A stretch of DNA of 64,000 nt from contig JAVHKY010000039.1 in the NCBI GenBank assembly GCA_035079385.1, positions 806,001 to 870,000 of the forward strand, read 5' to 3'. This document shows, one piece after another, positions 1 through 12,500 of this stretch. Position 1 is the stretch's first letter. Each line of letters begins with the position of its first letter. Source of the DNA: Aspidiotus rigidus. Taxonomy: Eukaryota; Arthropoda; Insecta; Hemiptera; Diaspididae. Made by a program: the position numbers and the translations under genes. The notes below the pieces were generated by a model. The model had not been told where the DNA came from. It searched no databases and saw only the letters and a list, made by a program, of their open reading frames with translations.

Positions 1-1552
1 CCCACAAGTTCCGTACCGTATGGTAAAATAGCCACCCAAAATTCGAAGTTGGGTGCGAATGAAGATATATTGAAGTTCCTACGTAATTCCATCAATTCCA
101 AATCGTTGAAATATACATCGCGATATCTTAAATGGTGCGGGGGTCGATATTTTTCCATATCCCCTCCCCTCCTACCCAAATAAGTCACCGTCCTGTAATA
201 TATAACTCGAGACTGGAAATTTGAATAAGGAACCTGTTTTACCGGGGGTTTTTCGGAAAAAACGTCCGCTGTCCGGAAAAGATCGGAGCTCGAAAATATT
301 CTTATTCCCCCTCCAACCATACATAGCTTGAGCTGCGAGGGCTGTGACGTCACAATTTGATGAAATCATATGTCAGCCTTGTGACGTCACAATCTACATC
401 TTTCACATCCCATGTGCCCCATAAAACAGGTTTCCTGCCAACCCTCGTTTAGCTCCGTTAAAGAACACATGAGTTTTTTCAAGTCCAGTAACCTCAGCTT
501 GATGAGATTATCAAGGGCAGACCGCTCGCGTACGCGAAAATTTCCCGAAAATTCCCCCTAACAAAAAGGATAGTGGGTTTCCCGCCAACCCTTTTATTAT
601 ATATAGCTCGGAAGTCAACATTTTTCTTTGCCCTGTAACTTTATGTTGATGACATCATCAACTCGCGGACGCGAAAACTTCCTAAAAATGCTCCCCAACA
701 AAAGGGATAGCGGGTTCCCCACTAGAAAAAAGTCTGCCATACTGCCAATGGCATTAGCAATAATTTCTCTTTTTGATGACCAGGTCCCATTAGATAGGTT
801 GAGTTGATTATAATTGGCAGAGTGAAAGCCTCCTCTCCTTTCCCCATTCGTAGAGTTGGTTATAGGAATTCTTCAAATTCGTTGTTGTTGGACAAGGTCA
901 CGTAGTCGAAGGTTCTCAGGCTCTCTGGTGGGACTTTGGTGCTCCGTTTTGTCTTTAGGCGCACAAAATTCAAGTCCACAGACATACCTGTGTCTTTGAA
1001 ATACAGTGGATGGGTCAGGTTTGACTTCAGAATTGTCAAAAAGATCTCTCCCTCCCATAGATCGGACTCACTGTTAAAATTTTGAATATTGATAGGAGGG
1101 GAACTTGGACAAATTTTAATCATCGTTTTTGCCGGCCGGCGAAGGTTGGGATGAAAACATTTTCAAAATACCCTCTTCCCCACTTCCCTCGTAGAACAGG
1201 TTCTCTGTTGAAATTCAACCATCAAAGGATTTGGACTTGAAAAAATTTCGAATATCGAGCAATGTATAATAGAAGGGAAACTTGAAAAATTTCAACATCG
1301 AGCACTATATGACAGAAGAGGACTCAAGTTTTGTGGGACTCCTCAGTCCTCAATATCGGAACCATTTCGTCCCATAGAACAGGTTCCCTAAATTCCCTAA
1401 ATTCCTTCTTTAGATTTGTTGAGGAAACTATCTTTCCTTTGTCCTCATATGGTCAGCAATTGCAGCTGACTGAAACAGTTTGATGATTGACTTGCAGCCA
1501 AACCCTAGCTACAAATTTCTACAAAAGTCTGGCCTTTTCAAACAGGCTCTCA
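1..1552. repeat. gene-free stretch with dispersed short repeats
   Basis: No supported gene. The stretch contains degenerate copies of a short unit recurring across the window (a tatatagctcgagagtcg-like core followed by aaatttttccaagtccccctcc), visible near 180-330, 590-720 and 1190-1400. It also holds copies of a second dispersed phrase around cctgttttaccgggggtttttcgg. Short open frames here are interrupted and look like none of the gene families in the window. Probably eroded non-autonomous repeat sequence. Confidence 0.5.
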
Positions 1553-1594
1553 CTTTTTTTTTTTTTTTTTTTTTTTTTTTTCATAAACCGCTTA

Positions 1595-2677
1595 TTAGAA
1601 AAAGAAAAAAAAAAACATGAAGAAACGGTTTATGAATAGGGGTTCGACCGAAGAGTCATTTCGCCCGATGATGTAACATAATTGTGAGGTAGAAGATAGG
1701 GAGAAGCAAGTGGGAGTAGGAGAGAGAGAATTTATGAATGAGTAAAGAGCAGGAAAGACCGAGAGGTTGGTGATATGGAGGCAATTGAGTGCAGAGAAAG
1801 GGCGTTGAATATCAGAGTTGATAAGTGAAGAGTGGAGTGTTTTTTGTTGAGTGGTAAGATGTGGATATTGAAAAAGAACATGGTTTAAGTCGGCCGCTAT
1901 CTTGTCTTGCGGATGAAAAAGACAATCAGGAGATATGTTTGGTAAAAATTTTGCTAAATTGTACGAGAGCCTGTTGTGATTGAATCGAAGTCTGTAAATT
2001 GAGACAGTGAATTTTCGGTTGACGTAGTTTGACAATATGTACCAGGGGTGAGTGGGAATTGAGTTTTCTAGATGGAAGTATTGGGATGAGAGGGAAATGT
2101 TTTCCAAGTAGTGTCTTTGCCATTTTTCTTCGTTTTCTTCTTGGGCTATGCCTAAGAGGAAATTTGCACTAATGAATGAGTATTTAGCGGCAGACTGTGA
2201 GGAGCAAGCCGCTTTAGCTGCCGAATCAACTCGTTCATTGCCCTCAATTCCCTGGTGGCTGGGGATCCACATAAAAGAAGTGCTGATGTTCTTAGAGTGA
2301 AGTAGATGTTGGAGGAGGAAGCGAGTGTTAATGATGGTGGGGCTGATATTGTGACTGTAGGGTGATTCTATGATTGCATGAAGGGCCGAGAGAGAATCTG
2401 AAGCGATAAGGATTTGGTTATGCGGAGAAGAAGAAGGATTAGATTGAGATACGAAGTTAAGAGCCATGAAAATAGCAGCAACTTCGCAGTCGTAGGACGA
2501 GGATCCGGGGCAAATTTGGAAGTTCCTTACAACTCCCGAAAAGGAGTCGTAGAAGGCCGCACCGCATCCGGAAGTCATCTTTGAGTCATCGGTGTATATG
2601 ATACGGTAATCACGGAATTGAGTTTCAATTAGTTCGGCAAATTGTAGCGGTATGGCAACCTTGTGTTTCCGTGTCAA
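1595..2677 (-). pseudogene. RNase H domain ORF of the non-LTR element
   Basis: This 360-codon frame encodes a retroelement RNase H domain. It shows the initial acidic motif (IIYTDDSK), the glutamate helix (YDCEVAAIFMAL), the third aspartate (ASDSLSALHAI) and a WIPSHQGIEGNERVDSAAK block that matches the fourth catalytic region of LINE RNases H. A C-terminal tail of about 180 residues follows, and the frame runs out in the A-tail, giving a terminal phenylalanine run. In the family this activity removes RNA from the RNA:DNA hybrid during second-strand synthesis. It belongs in one ORF with the RT at 3026-4225 but is separated from it by a frame break. Confidence 0.7.
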
Positions 2678-3025
2678 AATTTCTAACGGCCAACGATGAA
2701 AAATTTCGAAATAGGTGAGGTATTGGTAAGGATAGCCATATCGATGGGAGCGAGTGTAGGAGTTTGGAATATTTTTTTATAATGCGAGATAACAAAGGTT
2801 TTTTGGAGGGGATGAAGCGCCAATTACGAGAAATATTCGAAAAGGAGAGAGTGAGCTTTCTATTTGTCCAGGAGGCCAAGCGAGTACAATATTTTTGTGT
2901 AAGATATATTCTACGGAGTTGTAAGTGAGGAATTTTTGCTTCAGCTTCCATAGCAACAATTGGTGTCGTTTTTATGGCTCCTAAAATGTAGCGAAGGGCC
3001 TGATTTTAAAGTACGTCGAGGTTTT

Positions 3026-4225
3026 TTAGACGAGAGGGAGCAGCGGAACCGAAGAGGAAGGCCCCGTATTCCATTTTACTACGAATAATGGCTTTGTATA
3101 GCATCGACAGGATGATGGGAACACACCCCATTCGGTGCTAGACAAGGCTTGAAGGGTGTACATGGCCTGAGAGCATTTGGTACGAAGGAAGGAAATATGA
3201 ATGTTCCATGTAAGACGACTGTCCAGGTTGATGCCTAAGTACTCGAAGAAGGAACAATTTGGGATTTGTTCGCCCTTGAGGAAGATACACGCATCTGCAA
3301 GGTTGTAGGCTCTTAAGGAAAACAGAACAGAAACGCATTTTGGAATGGATAAACTCAGGAGTAGTTGGTTTAGTTTGTTTTGGAGGACGGATAAGGTGTT
3401 AGTGACGTGTAGAGTGGTGGTGGCAACCTGAGAATGAGCGTGGTAGATAACCAGGTCATCAGCAAAGGAAAGTATGGTAGCTGGTGAACGTATGTTTAAA
3501 ACAGTGAGGATATATAGATTAAATAAGATAAGGCTCAGGGACGAGCCTTGGGGAAGACCTAAGTAATTTATCCTAGTTATTGAAGGATAGTTAGCGTGAG
3601 TGAATGTAAATGTTTGAGGAGACATCAATTTGAGAATGAAAGTAGAGAAATGAGGGGGAATATTCAGATTTTGTAGAGTTTGACGAAAAATTGGTAAGCT
3701 GACACTGGGAAAAGCGGAGTGGATGTCTATGAAAAGGGCGTTCAGGTGTTGCTTGTCTATAAAAGCCTGATATATGTCACTGACGAGGGAGGTGACACAG
3801 TCGATAGCACTGCGTTTATTTCGAAAGCCGTAGCAGTTGTGTGGAATAATACCTTTTTGTTCCGACCAGTGTCTGAGTCGGGCATTTAGCATAGATTCAA
3901 CAAGTTTTCGGTTGCATGAGGATAGGGCAATATGGCGCAGCTTTGAATCTTTTTTTGGGATAGGGATAATCTGGAAATGAGTCCATGCAGAAGGGATGAC
4001 GTTATTTCGCCACAGACGGTTGATAATTACTAGAAGAGACTTTAGGCTAGGTTCGGGTATTGATTGAAGGCTGCTGTAAGAGATTCCGTCAAGGCCAGGG
4101 GCTGTAGATTTCCTTGAACAAAGAATTGAGTAGAATTCTTCCCAAGTGAATTGACTGTCTAATAGGTTATTTTGGGGAGGAGGGGATGTAAATATTGAAT
4201 ATTGATCTCTGAGAAATTTGGAGCC
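3026..4225 (-). pseudogene. reverse transcriptase fragment of the non-LTR element
   Basis: The minus-strand frame stays open upstream of the first methionine at 3892, up to a break near 4225. It reads through TAPGLDGISY and FQIIPIPKKDS (fingers motifs 1-2). It then reads GFRNKRSAIDCV, LFIDIHSAFPSV (motif A aspartate), GLPQGSSLSLILFNLYI (motif B) and LSFADDLVIY (motif C FADD). This motif order is typical of non-LTR retrotransposon RTs. The frame is lost 3' of 3026 before the RNase H domain. Upstream (4225-4640, another frame) a connector region rich in Arg and Lys is still readable. Confidence 0.75.
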
Positions 4226-5089
4226 CTTGGTGGGACGACTGTGTCAGCAAAGGAAAGTAAGTCATCCTGAGAGATTTTGTGTTTAAAGGGATTGCGACCG
4301 GATCTAAATGCTTTGGAGCACCGCCATATTGTGCCGAGTTTCGTGTCTCTGTTAAATGACGAACTGAATTTTCTGAACGATTCCCTTCTTATACGTTTTA
4401 GTTCCCTTCTAACTGTAGCGTTACGAAGTTGGTAAGAAAGATAGTCCTCGGCCTTTTTGCGTTCATTAATAAGTTGCGTGCATTCGGGGGTCCACCAAAT
4501 TGGGGAAGACTTGCGAACGGATGAAGTGTTTTGTGACTGTGGACGGGGTGTGGAGTAGTTTATTGCTGAATGAATAAGATGAACAAATGAGAGATAATCT
4601 GTTAATGGATCGTTAATTGAATTGTGAAAGGTAGGAGTGTTTTTGAGAATGAATTTTTTGAATTTTGCGATGTTAGTTTTTCCTACGAGAAAATGAGTCT
4701 TGGACTCAGTTTGAGGAATCTTTGGAGGTGGAGAAGTATGTTGGATCGTGGTGAAGGTAGGGAAATGATCACTGCCGTAAGTGTCTGTGTCTACTTTGTT
4801 TTTCTCATCATCATTTGTCGTGGAAATACCATGGTAAGGTAGTCTAGCTCTGTTCTCTTAACCAGCTCTCAAGATTTCGTCATCTCTGCCATAGATAGCT
4901 TCTCGGGGTGTAGTACAAAACGCACGCTCTCGTCCAAAACCAATTTCATTTTCCAGGAAATACATCAACTACATTACCAGCGGCTGGCGCAAGCAGAAAG
5001 ACTCCATAGTCTTTCTAGTGAAGCTTGTTCATAACGCTTTTATAAAATTGACGTGTATTCAATGTCTGAAATATGAATTTAAATTTCAG

Positions 5090-5266
5090 GATCTCGGAGA
5101 ATGTACTGTGATATTTGATGGATACTACACCGAAACCATTTTATTTGTATTTCTTGGTATTATTTGGTTATGTTGGGCTAAGCGAAGAATCTACAGACTA
5201 GAAGATATGGATACTTCTGAATGGCTAGTGAAACCAAAACCCAGCATTTTTGAAAATTCTCAGTAA
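5090..5266 (+). CDS. last exon of an SLC33A1-like transporter (copy 0), upstream exons missing
   Basis: An acceptor (aatttcag) at 5089 opens a 59-codon exon ending in TAA at 5266. It encodes the C-terminal segment shared with the other copies: a VIFDGYYTETI motif, one hydrophobic span (LFVFLGIIWLCW), a basic KRRIYRLEDMD stretch and a short tail. The human acetyl-CoA transporter has the matching DGYYVESI block at the same position near its C terminus. The other eight exons are not found between 1 and 5089. They either lie left of the window or were lost around the non-LTR insertion. The exon itself is intact, so this may be the end of a live gene with a large final intron, as in copy 1, or a relic. 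Confidence 0.6.
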   Translation, partial: DLGECTVIFDGYYTETILFVFLGIIWLCWAKRRIYRLEDMDTSEWLVKPKPSIFENSQ

Positions 5267-6593
5267 CAATGATTTTTGTTGCCTTCTTTAGTTTAAGATG
5301 AGTACAAAATAGAAATTACATATTATTTTTTATATTTTTTTTATGTTTACCGTAATGATAATTATAGTTGTTTGTAAAAATATCCGTGTATCCAATTTCA
5401 TAAGAAAAATTGAGAGATTTATCGATTTTTTTGAATGGATCCCTGAACAGTAGCTAATCAAGGAAGAGGAGGTTGGGAGGTACATTTTCTTGTTTGACAA
5501 AAACTCTGTTCCATGTGTGTTTTTTTTTTTTCGAAAAATAGTTTGCGTCCAACGGCGGTTGTCGCCGTCCAACAACTTAACTTGAGGTACTTGTAGAAAC
5601 TCCGAATCCAAGTTGAATTGAATTTGGAATATTTTTGACACTCAACTGGGCTAGGAACTTGAAAAAATTTCGAATTACGAGAAGGACTTTTAACATTTTT
5701 GGCTTTCGAACTATGTATGTATATAAGGTGTGGGCATACAAGAAAAAATCCCATAAAATAGGTTTCCTGCACTCGTCATTCAACTTCCTTGAATAACCCA
5801 TGATTTTTCGGCTTATATAGAAATTGAGAATGAACAAGGTTCCCCCTCCCTCGAGTTCATCAGTTCCAGCCCGGTCCTGAGCGGAAGTTTCTTCTCTCTT
5901 CTATCCCTACTCTTCCCGTAATTGATTTCGAAATTCGTCATGAGGGACCATTAAGACTCGGTTTCTACGAATGTTCGGCTTTGAAGCCGCGGTCGCTTTC
6001 CTTCCTTGTACGTTTACAATTCTGTTCATTACTCGGCTTTGACTGTTCACCTTTTTAAATATTCAAACAAGATCAAAAGTTCGCGGTATGTAAGTCATAT
6101 TTTATGTCACCTTTCGAATTACACTTTCATTGATGTAGTTTTCCAATCTGAATACGTAAATATAATGATAGAAGATTCTCACAAGAAGAACGAGAGGTCA
6201 TTTCAACCATTAATAAATTTTACGCCGTTAATTTTAATTTGTAAGCTCTTATTGTGACACTTTACACAGTCTACACCCTGTTTTTAGCTTTTCGTTCAAA
6301 CGTTAAATTCGAAGAATGGTTCAGTGTCGCGCGTATTACTCGAATTTAATTTCTTTTGTATGAAGGTCTCAATATTTATCAACCGATAGTTCGTTACGCA
6401 TCCGTCAAAGCAGAAATAGTTTAGTCGAAATTATGCATATTGTGGGTTCCTTTTGAATAATATTTAAACAAAATTTTTGGTGGTTCCTCGTGAAGTGATC
6501 TTTTTTGCAAACACTTTGAGTATTTAGACATTGTGAGTCGGTGAATAATGTAGCTATGTAATCGGCGATCATAACGTATTCAAATTGAGCGGG
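5267..6593. other. spacer between transporter copies 0 and 1
   Basis: No gene is supported. The stretch contains degenerate dispersed-repeat phrases (for example aaataggtttcctgc near 5760) and a T run at 5520. The promoter of copy 1 should lie in the last few hundred bases, but I do not see a convincing TATA box. Confidence 0.4.
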
Positions 6594-9500
6594 ATGGACG
6601 CAAACAAGAAAATACACCATGAAGAGCCTAATATTGCCGGCGATAGACTGAATATCCTTATATTAACGCTGATAAGCACATTGAATTATGTACCACGGAT
6701 AACGTCAAATGCAATTGCGCTCATTTTACGAAACAGAAATGTTTCCTATGTAGACCAAGTAAGAATCGTGTTCGGGACTTGTGACTGACAGTAGGTACCC
6801 CTAGAGATACCTTAAACTTAAGCTCGTTGCAGGCAGAATTCAGTTTAGTCCAATATTCAAATTGCTCCAAGTTGTTATGGTCTCCAATGGTCGATTGTTT
6901 TTACTGGAAGAAAGTGGGAAGACGGAGAAGCTGGATCATACCCAGCCAATATCTGATAGGTAGAAAATTGTTGAAAAAGTTCAATACACGTTTTATCTAA
7001 CTGATGAAGATGACATGTACATAATATTATTTAGGTATAGTATATTTCTTCGTGTCCATCGTGATAGAGGATTGGCTGGGTAGCGAGGATGGTACACGAC
7101 AGCCGAAAACGCATTTTTTGACGATCACATTTTTTACTTGTATCTTCATCTCTTCCGTACAAGGCGTGGCCGTTGATGCCTGGGGATTAACAATGCTGAA
7201 AAGGTAATGCGAACAGTTACCTCGTTACATTGCACCATTGGAAAGTATAACGAGTTCAATTTTACAGGAGAAATATTGGATATGCTGGAACGTGTGGTAA
7301 TCTTGGATGGACCCTCTGTCAGTTTCTTGGTTACGTATTGTTTATAGTTTTGTGTTCCAAAGATTTCTATAACAAGTTTCGTTCCGTGCCCCGAGATGAC
7401 GCACTTATCAGTTTTTCCGGTATGTGAAGGAAGTTTTTCCTGTTTAGAATTGATCTTTCTTATTGAGATGTACCTCTTCTCTCTCCTCCTGAAAGGGTTC
7501 AATAAGAATGAATATGAATTGGACAGTGTCGTAGAAATGGGTGGTTCGGAGGTAGTTCATCTTGCTAACGATTTTCTCATGATTCTCTGATACGCAGAGA
7601 AGAACAGAGTGGCGAGTTGGGTAGGAGAAGAAGTTTGGAATGAGGGATCATCAGCATTGCAGTACAAGCATGAAGGAAGTGAGAGGTGTAAAAGAAAGAA
7701 CGAGTGGTTGAGACGCGTATGCTTTATTCTGAGACAGGTTTAAATGACTTTCTCGAGTCGGGAAGCTAGATTAAGAAATTAAAGCTTTCTTAATAGGTAA
7801 ATCTTAGCATATTGAATGATGAGGAGGACCAGAAATCATGCTAATAGGAGAGGATATAGAAGAACAATAATCGGTTTTGAGATCATACAAGGTTTAGAGG
7901 AAGAGATAAGATACGGGAAATAAATATAGCGTCTGCTTTGAAGCAAGGTCTACCGCGTCATGTTCCTTTTACGGTCGATATTTCCTGGTATCTATATGAA
8001 AAAGCTGGAAGATGAGGAAGAGCTTAGCCAGTGTAAAAGAATGAGAATTCGTTGGACGATGGGAAGAGAGCAATTAAGAATAAGACATAATCAGATAGTA
8101 TAGAAGCAGGTGAGAAGATAAAGGCAGGTGACATGCAGTGGTGAATTCGACAGTGAATATGGAAGCGGAGTTTACCTCATATACAAGAGGATGAAATGTT
8201 CCTCGAATAGAGACTCCATATCCGGTTCTGGGTCCCGATTTGGAGCCGTTTGTGGCGTTTGTGGGAGGGGAATTCTGAAGAAATTGTTCGCATCTGAAGT
8301 TAGCTGTATTAAGGGGTCAGGAGTCAGGACTTGTGGAACTCACAGATTTTTAGAATCATGTGTAGGGTTCTTTCCGGGAGTGGGAGGAGGTAACTCGTGG
8401 GTATGGTTTCAACTCTTGAATTTTGGAATTGGGGTCCAGGGTTCAGGAAATTTTAGGACAGACATGTTTTGGTGGGCAACTTGCGAGGGTTGTGTGAGCT
8501 CGCAAATTATGGAAATAAGGGCTAGAGAAAACTCCAGAAGAGACATGAAATATGTCGAATTAGGAAGTAAGGGCCAAATGGGTCAAAGCGACAGAAGGGG
8601 TGAATTATTTCGGAAAAAGCAGTTTGCGGCCCGACCTCGCATCCAGATTGCGGCTGAAAAAAAAAAAAAATGCAAGCATATTGCGGCCAAAAAATTTTTA
8701 TTTGCGACCACATTGCGGCCAAGAAAACGAAAAATTTCGACCCCTGCAAATGCGTTTAATACATCTCATTTAGCGTATTATCCTTTACCTCGTGGTTACT
8801 GCATCAATGATGAGTAATCGATCTTGCAGGACTGAATGTGACGAATGAATGAATGAGTGAATGAATGAATGGAATTACGATCAGTGTGATTTAAGACGCC
8901 TAAGCTTTCAACATAATATATTTTCGTGATACATTATGTACAGCGAACGTGGCGAGGAGCTGCGTGTCGTCAACGGGTACAAGTTTCGGTGGCACAAGAA
9001 TTTGAAACACGAAGTGGAGCGATGGGTATGCACGAATAAATCTTGTACTGCTTTTATCAAATTCTCAGCTGGTAGGCAAGTAGACTCGAACTTAGATCAT
9101 AACCATACACGCGATCCCTCCAGCCGTCTACTCAGGCAGAAGGTGGCTAATGCCTGTAAGAGAAAGGCCACAGAGGACCTCTTCGAGAGACCTAGTAAGA
9201 TGATGCGCCGAGAAATGTCTGCCGATGCATTGCAGGTGTTGACGGAGCAGGATTTTTTTGGCCGCAAAATGGTAGCCTCGGGGGCCGCAAACTAGTTCCA
9301 CAGTGGGCCGCAATCTGGATGACTTCAGATTTTTCTTCGGCCGCAATCTGGTTCACCCACGGGCCGCAATGTTGATGGTTTTCAGGTTTTGGACCGCAAT
9401 CTGGATGCAGCCAATTATTTTGGCTGGGAGAATTAGAAAAGGTTAAAAGATTTGGATATTGGGCTCTTGAGGACGGAAAATAAGCTGTGATCAAAAGAAC

Positions 9501-12500
9501 GCGGGAACAGGGAAGCACATAGGTTGAGTGGAGAGCTGGAGCGTAGAGTACCGATGGCAAGTCGAAGCCCGGAAAACTGAATAAAGTCCAGAAATTTCAA
9601 ATTTCTTTGGTGGAGTGAGTGGAAATTGGAAAACCGTGGTCGAGTTGTGAACGGATTGGACTATTGCAGGGTTGTAGGAGGAGTTTGGTGTGATGGGCAT
9701 TTGAGAACGTTCAAGATTTTCAGGCATTTTGCTTTCAAGATTTTGATTTGGTGGTCCAGAAGGTTTAGGATTTTAAGGTCAGACAGGAGAAAGGTGCATA
9801 GGGTGTGGGTATCTGCTTTGGAACATTACCATGACCGTTTCCATGTGTGAAAATCTAAATCCGTACTCAGATAAACATTTTAAGATTTTATTGAGTGTTG
9901 ATTAGAGGGGCTGTGCGGCTCTTTGGGTGTTGGAAGTTGGTAGGAAGTTGGTGTTTGGTAAGAAGAAAGCTGACACTATTGATTAGGTCATTTATAGCTG
10001 TTTGGAAGAGAGGAATACTGATGCCAAACCTGTATTAACTGCAGAAACTTACAAGAGATACCTTTCAGGAAACAAATCTCAAAAGTATTAGAGATTTTGT
10101 AGAAATTGACAGAAGAGAATTGAAGGGTGCCTGTAAAAAGATCACGCAAGAAAGTTCTCGAGTAAACTTCGACCTTCAGAAAAGAAGAAATTGCAAGAGA
10201 CTGACGAAGAAATTCGTGGATGTTATGGGGCTTAACTCCAATTCTATGAAGCCAGAGAACTATATCATACATGTATATTATAGGTAGAGCCCGGATTCCT
10301 GGTAGTGAAAAATTTTATTTTCGGCATCAAATATGAAATTCTGGCGAAAAAAAAAAAAAGAAAAAGGAAAAAACACGCGTTTTTAGTGCTCTTAGACAAA
10401 TTCACGACCAGAATTATTCAATTTCCGACCAAAATTAATTAATTTTGTGGATCAAACTCATCAATACAAAATCCTAGCAATTTTAATAAAAATTTTCAAT
10501 TTTTCAATTTTGGACTAAAAATAATATTTTCCACAAAAACTATTCAATTTTCACCAAAATTGCTGAATTTTAAGCAGAATTTTTCCGCGTCTCCTTTTTT
10601 TCATGAATGAAAAGGCAACAATTTCAAAGTTTGTACTCAAAACTAACAATTTTAGTACAATTTCGGCATTTTCGTAAATTTCAGCATTAAGTAATTATTT
10701 CATTTTCGCCTAGCTTCGGCAAAATAAAACTATTTTCCCTGGCCCCTTTCCATGTATGTGATTCGAACTTCTATTTCATTGAAAATTGTTCGCCCCTTCA
10801 AGAAGAAAAGTGAAAAATGCCGGCAAATCCGGGCTCTAATTTAAAGGCCTTAAGAGAAGATTTTTCTAAGCCTTTTTTTGTCAGAATAAAATATTTTCAA
10901 GTCTTTCAATATCTTGGCCTACTTGCTCTATTTTCTCAAGTTATTTTTTTTAATAGAGCTCGTAACTCGAAATTCGTCTTAGTTCCTCAAGTGGCTATGC
11001 TCCTTTCGCTCTTGAGTCTGGATTTATCCAAGTTTCCCCTACATGCGAAAATGAAACCTAAAGACTAATAATTTCCTAATTTTCCAGATTTCATTCTCAT
11101 CTGGTCTGTGGTACTCATCGGGCTAAATACTTTTCTTTGGTTTAAAAAAGAAATCGACATCGAAGAGATCGAAAACGATACCGAAAATCGGCTCAGTCTC
11201 ACAGAAAGTTATGCTTGCCTTTGGAAGATCATTAATATCAAACCAATTCGACATCTTTGTCTCATCTTATTCACTTATGAGGTACGTCATCTTAATCTGA
11301 AAAGCTACAACAGAACTTTCTCCGAGGTTGTCATAGAATAACGTTGTATAATATTTGACTACAGATTGGTGCCGCGCCAACGAACGGTGTCGCGTTCCTA
11401 AAACTGGTCGATGCAGGAGTGTCAACTGATACACTGGCTTTGATGGAAATACCATGTATCCCTTTTGAATTCATTTTACCGTTTGCGTTAAGCCGTTTTT
11501 TCATGGGAAAACGAGCGTTGCGAGCTTTTGTTGTGACTTGCGTAATAAAGTAAGATCTTGAACTGTGGCCGGAACTTCTCAAGGTACTTATTCATGTGAA
11601 TGAAATAATTTATGCCTTAGATTGGTATTCAATATCGTGTATGCTGTTTTCATATACTCCTTCAGATTGTACGCCCAGGACGATAATGTGTCCTCGGTTC
11701 ATTACTGTTTAATGCTCCTAATCTACAACGGAAATGTGGTACGAACATACCTAATTAGTCGTAGATGAATTTTCGGACATAAGATTTGTTCTAAAACGAA
11801 AAATGATCAATTTGTCTGGACAGTTGACTGATCATATGATGTATGTAGCTCTTTGGTCGTTCTTGTCTCGAATTAGTGATCCTCGATTTGGTGGTATGTA
11901 CGTGTCTTTATTCAGCGCTGTGACCACTCTCGGCAACAAATGGCCCATCAGCGCTTGTTTTCGATTGATGGATGTTTTGACAATCTATTCTTGTGACTTT
12001 GATGGAGCAGAAGTGAGTACCACTAGTAGGAGCGAATCTAAAATGTCATCGTCGCCCACTCCGACAAAAATATTGGTGAAATTCTGGTGAGGAGGATTAA
12101 TGGACTACTGATTGGCTATCTAGAGGAGACAAAAGTTAAGAAGGAAATTTGTCTGCCTCTGTATACAACCTAGCTTTAGGTATACGTTTTTGTACTTCCA
12201 ATAATCCAATATTTGTCATCTCGATCGAAAAAGTATGTCCAATTGGAAATGCATGGTTAGAATCTTGAAATTCACGCTCAGAAAATAGTTTGCCGATACC
12301 TTCTCTCAGTGGCAATTGTTTATATCTATTGTCCTCAAAATAAGTCTTGAATAGTCCGAGCAAATAATAAATATTATTCAAGGCTTTCCCTAAAGAATTT
12401 ACGACTTGGACAATAATTAAAAGTTCTTGATCACGACAAGTAAAGCTAGAATCGTCGTCCACTAAGATAATATCCGATAACGATTCCCCATCTCGGACCA

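Larger units (their letters stand above)
1553..4850 (-). mobile_element. decayed non-LTR (I/Jockey-like) retrotransposon
   Basis: On the minus strand the order is the last part of an endonuclease-like region (a GSDHFP motif near 4770), a reverse transcriptase, an RNase H domain, and finally an A-rich tail seen as a T run at about 1553-1580. The oligo(dT)-like run at the left edge is what target-primed reverse transcription leaves at the 3' end. The copy is 5'-truncated: there is no ORF1 and no complete endonuclease. It carries at least two frame breaks, near 4225 and between 2677 and 3026, so it is inactive. It sits just upstream of the orphan last exon of transporter copy 0, so its insertion, or a deletion nearby, may account for the missing upstream exons. 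The right edge is approximate. Confidence 0.75.
7420..11087. other. intron 4 of copy 1, filled with repeats
   Basis: This 3.7-kb intron holds a dispersed repeat (8300-8570), an inverted GGCCGCAA-rich structure enclosing a FLYWCH fragment (8610-9420), a GAAT microsatellite (8835-8875) and a MITE (10285-10838). I see nothing else supported in 7440-8300 or 9850-10280. Copies 3-5 have introns of 60-365 nt at this position, so the length here comes from insertions. Confidence 0.5.

Noticed and set aside
8128..8817. 229-codon open frame on the + strand
   Set aside because: It runs through a dispersed repeat and into the GGCCGCAA arm, includes an A-run lysine stretch, and has no domain. Its homologous repeat copies are not open.
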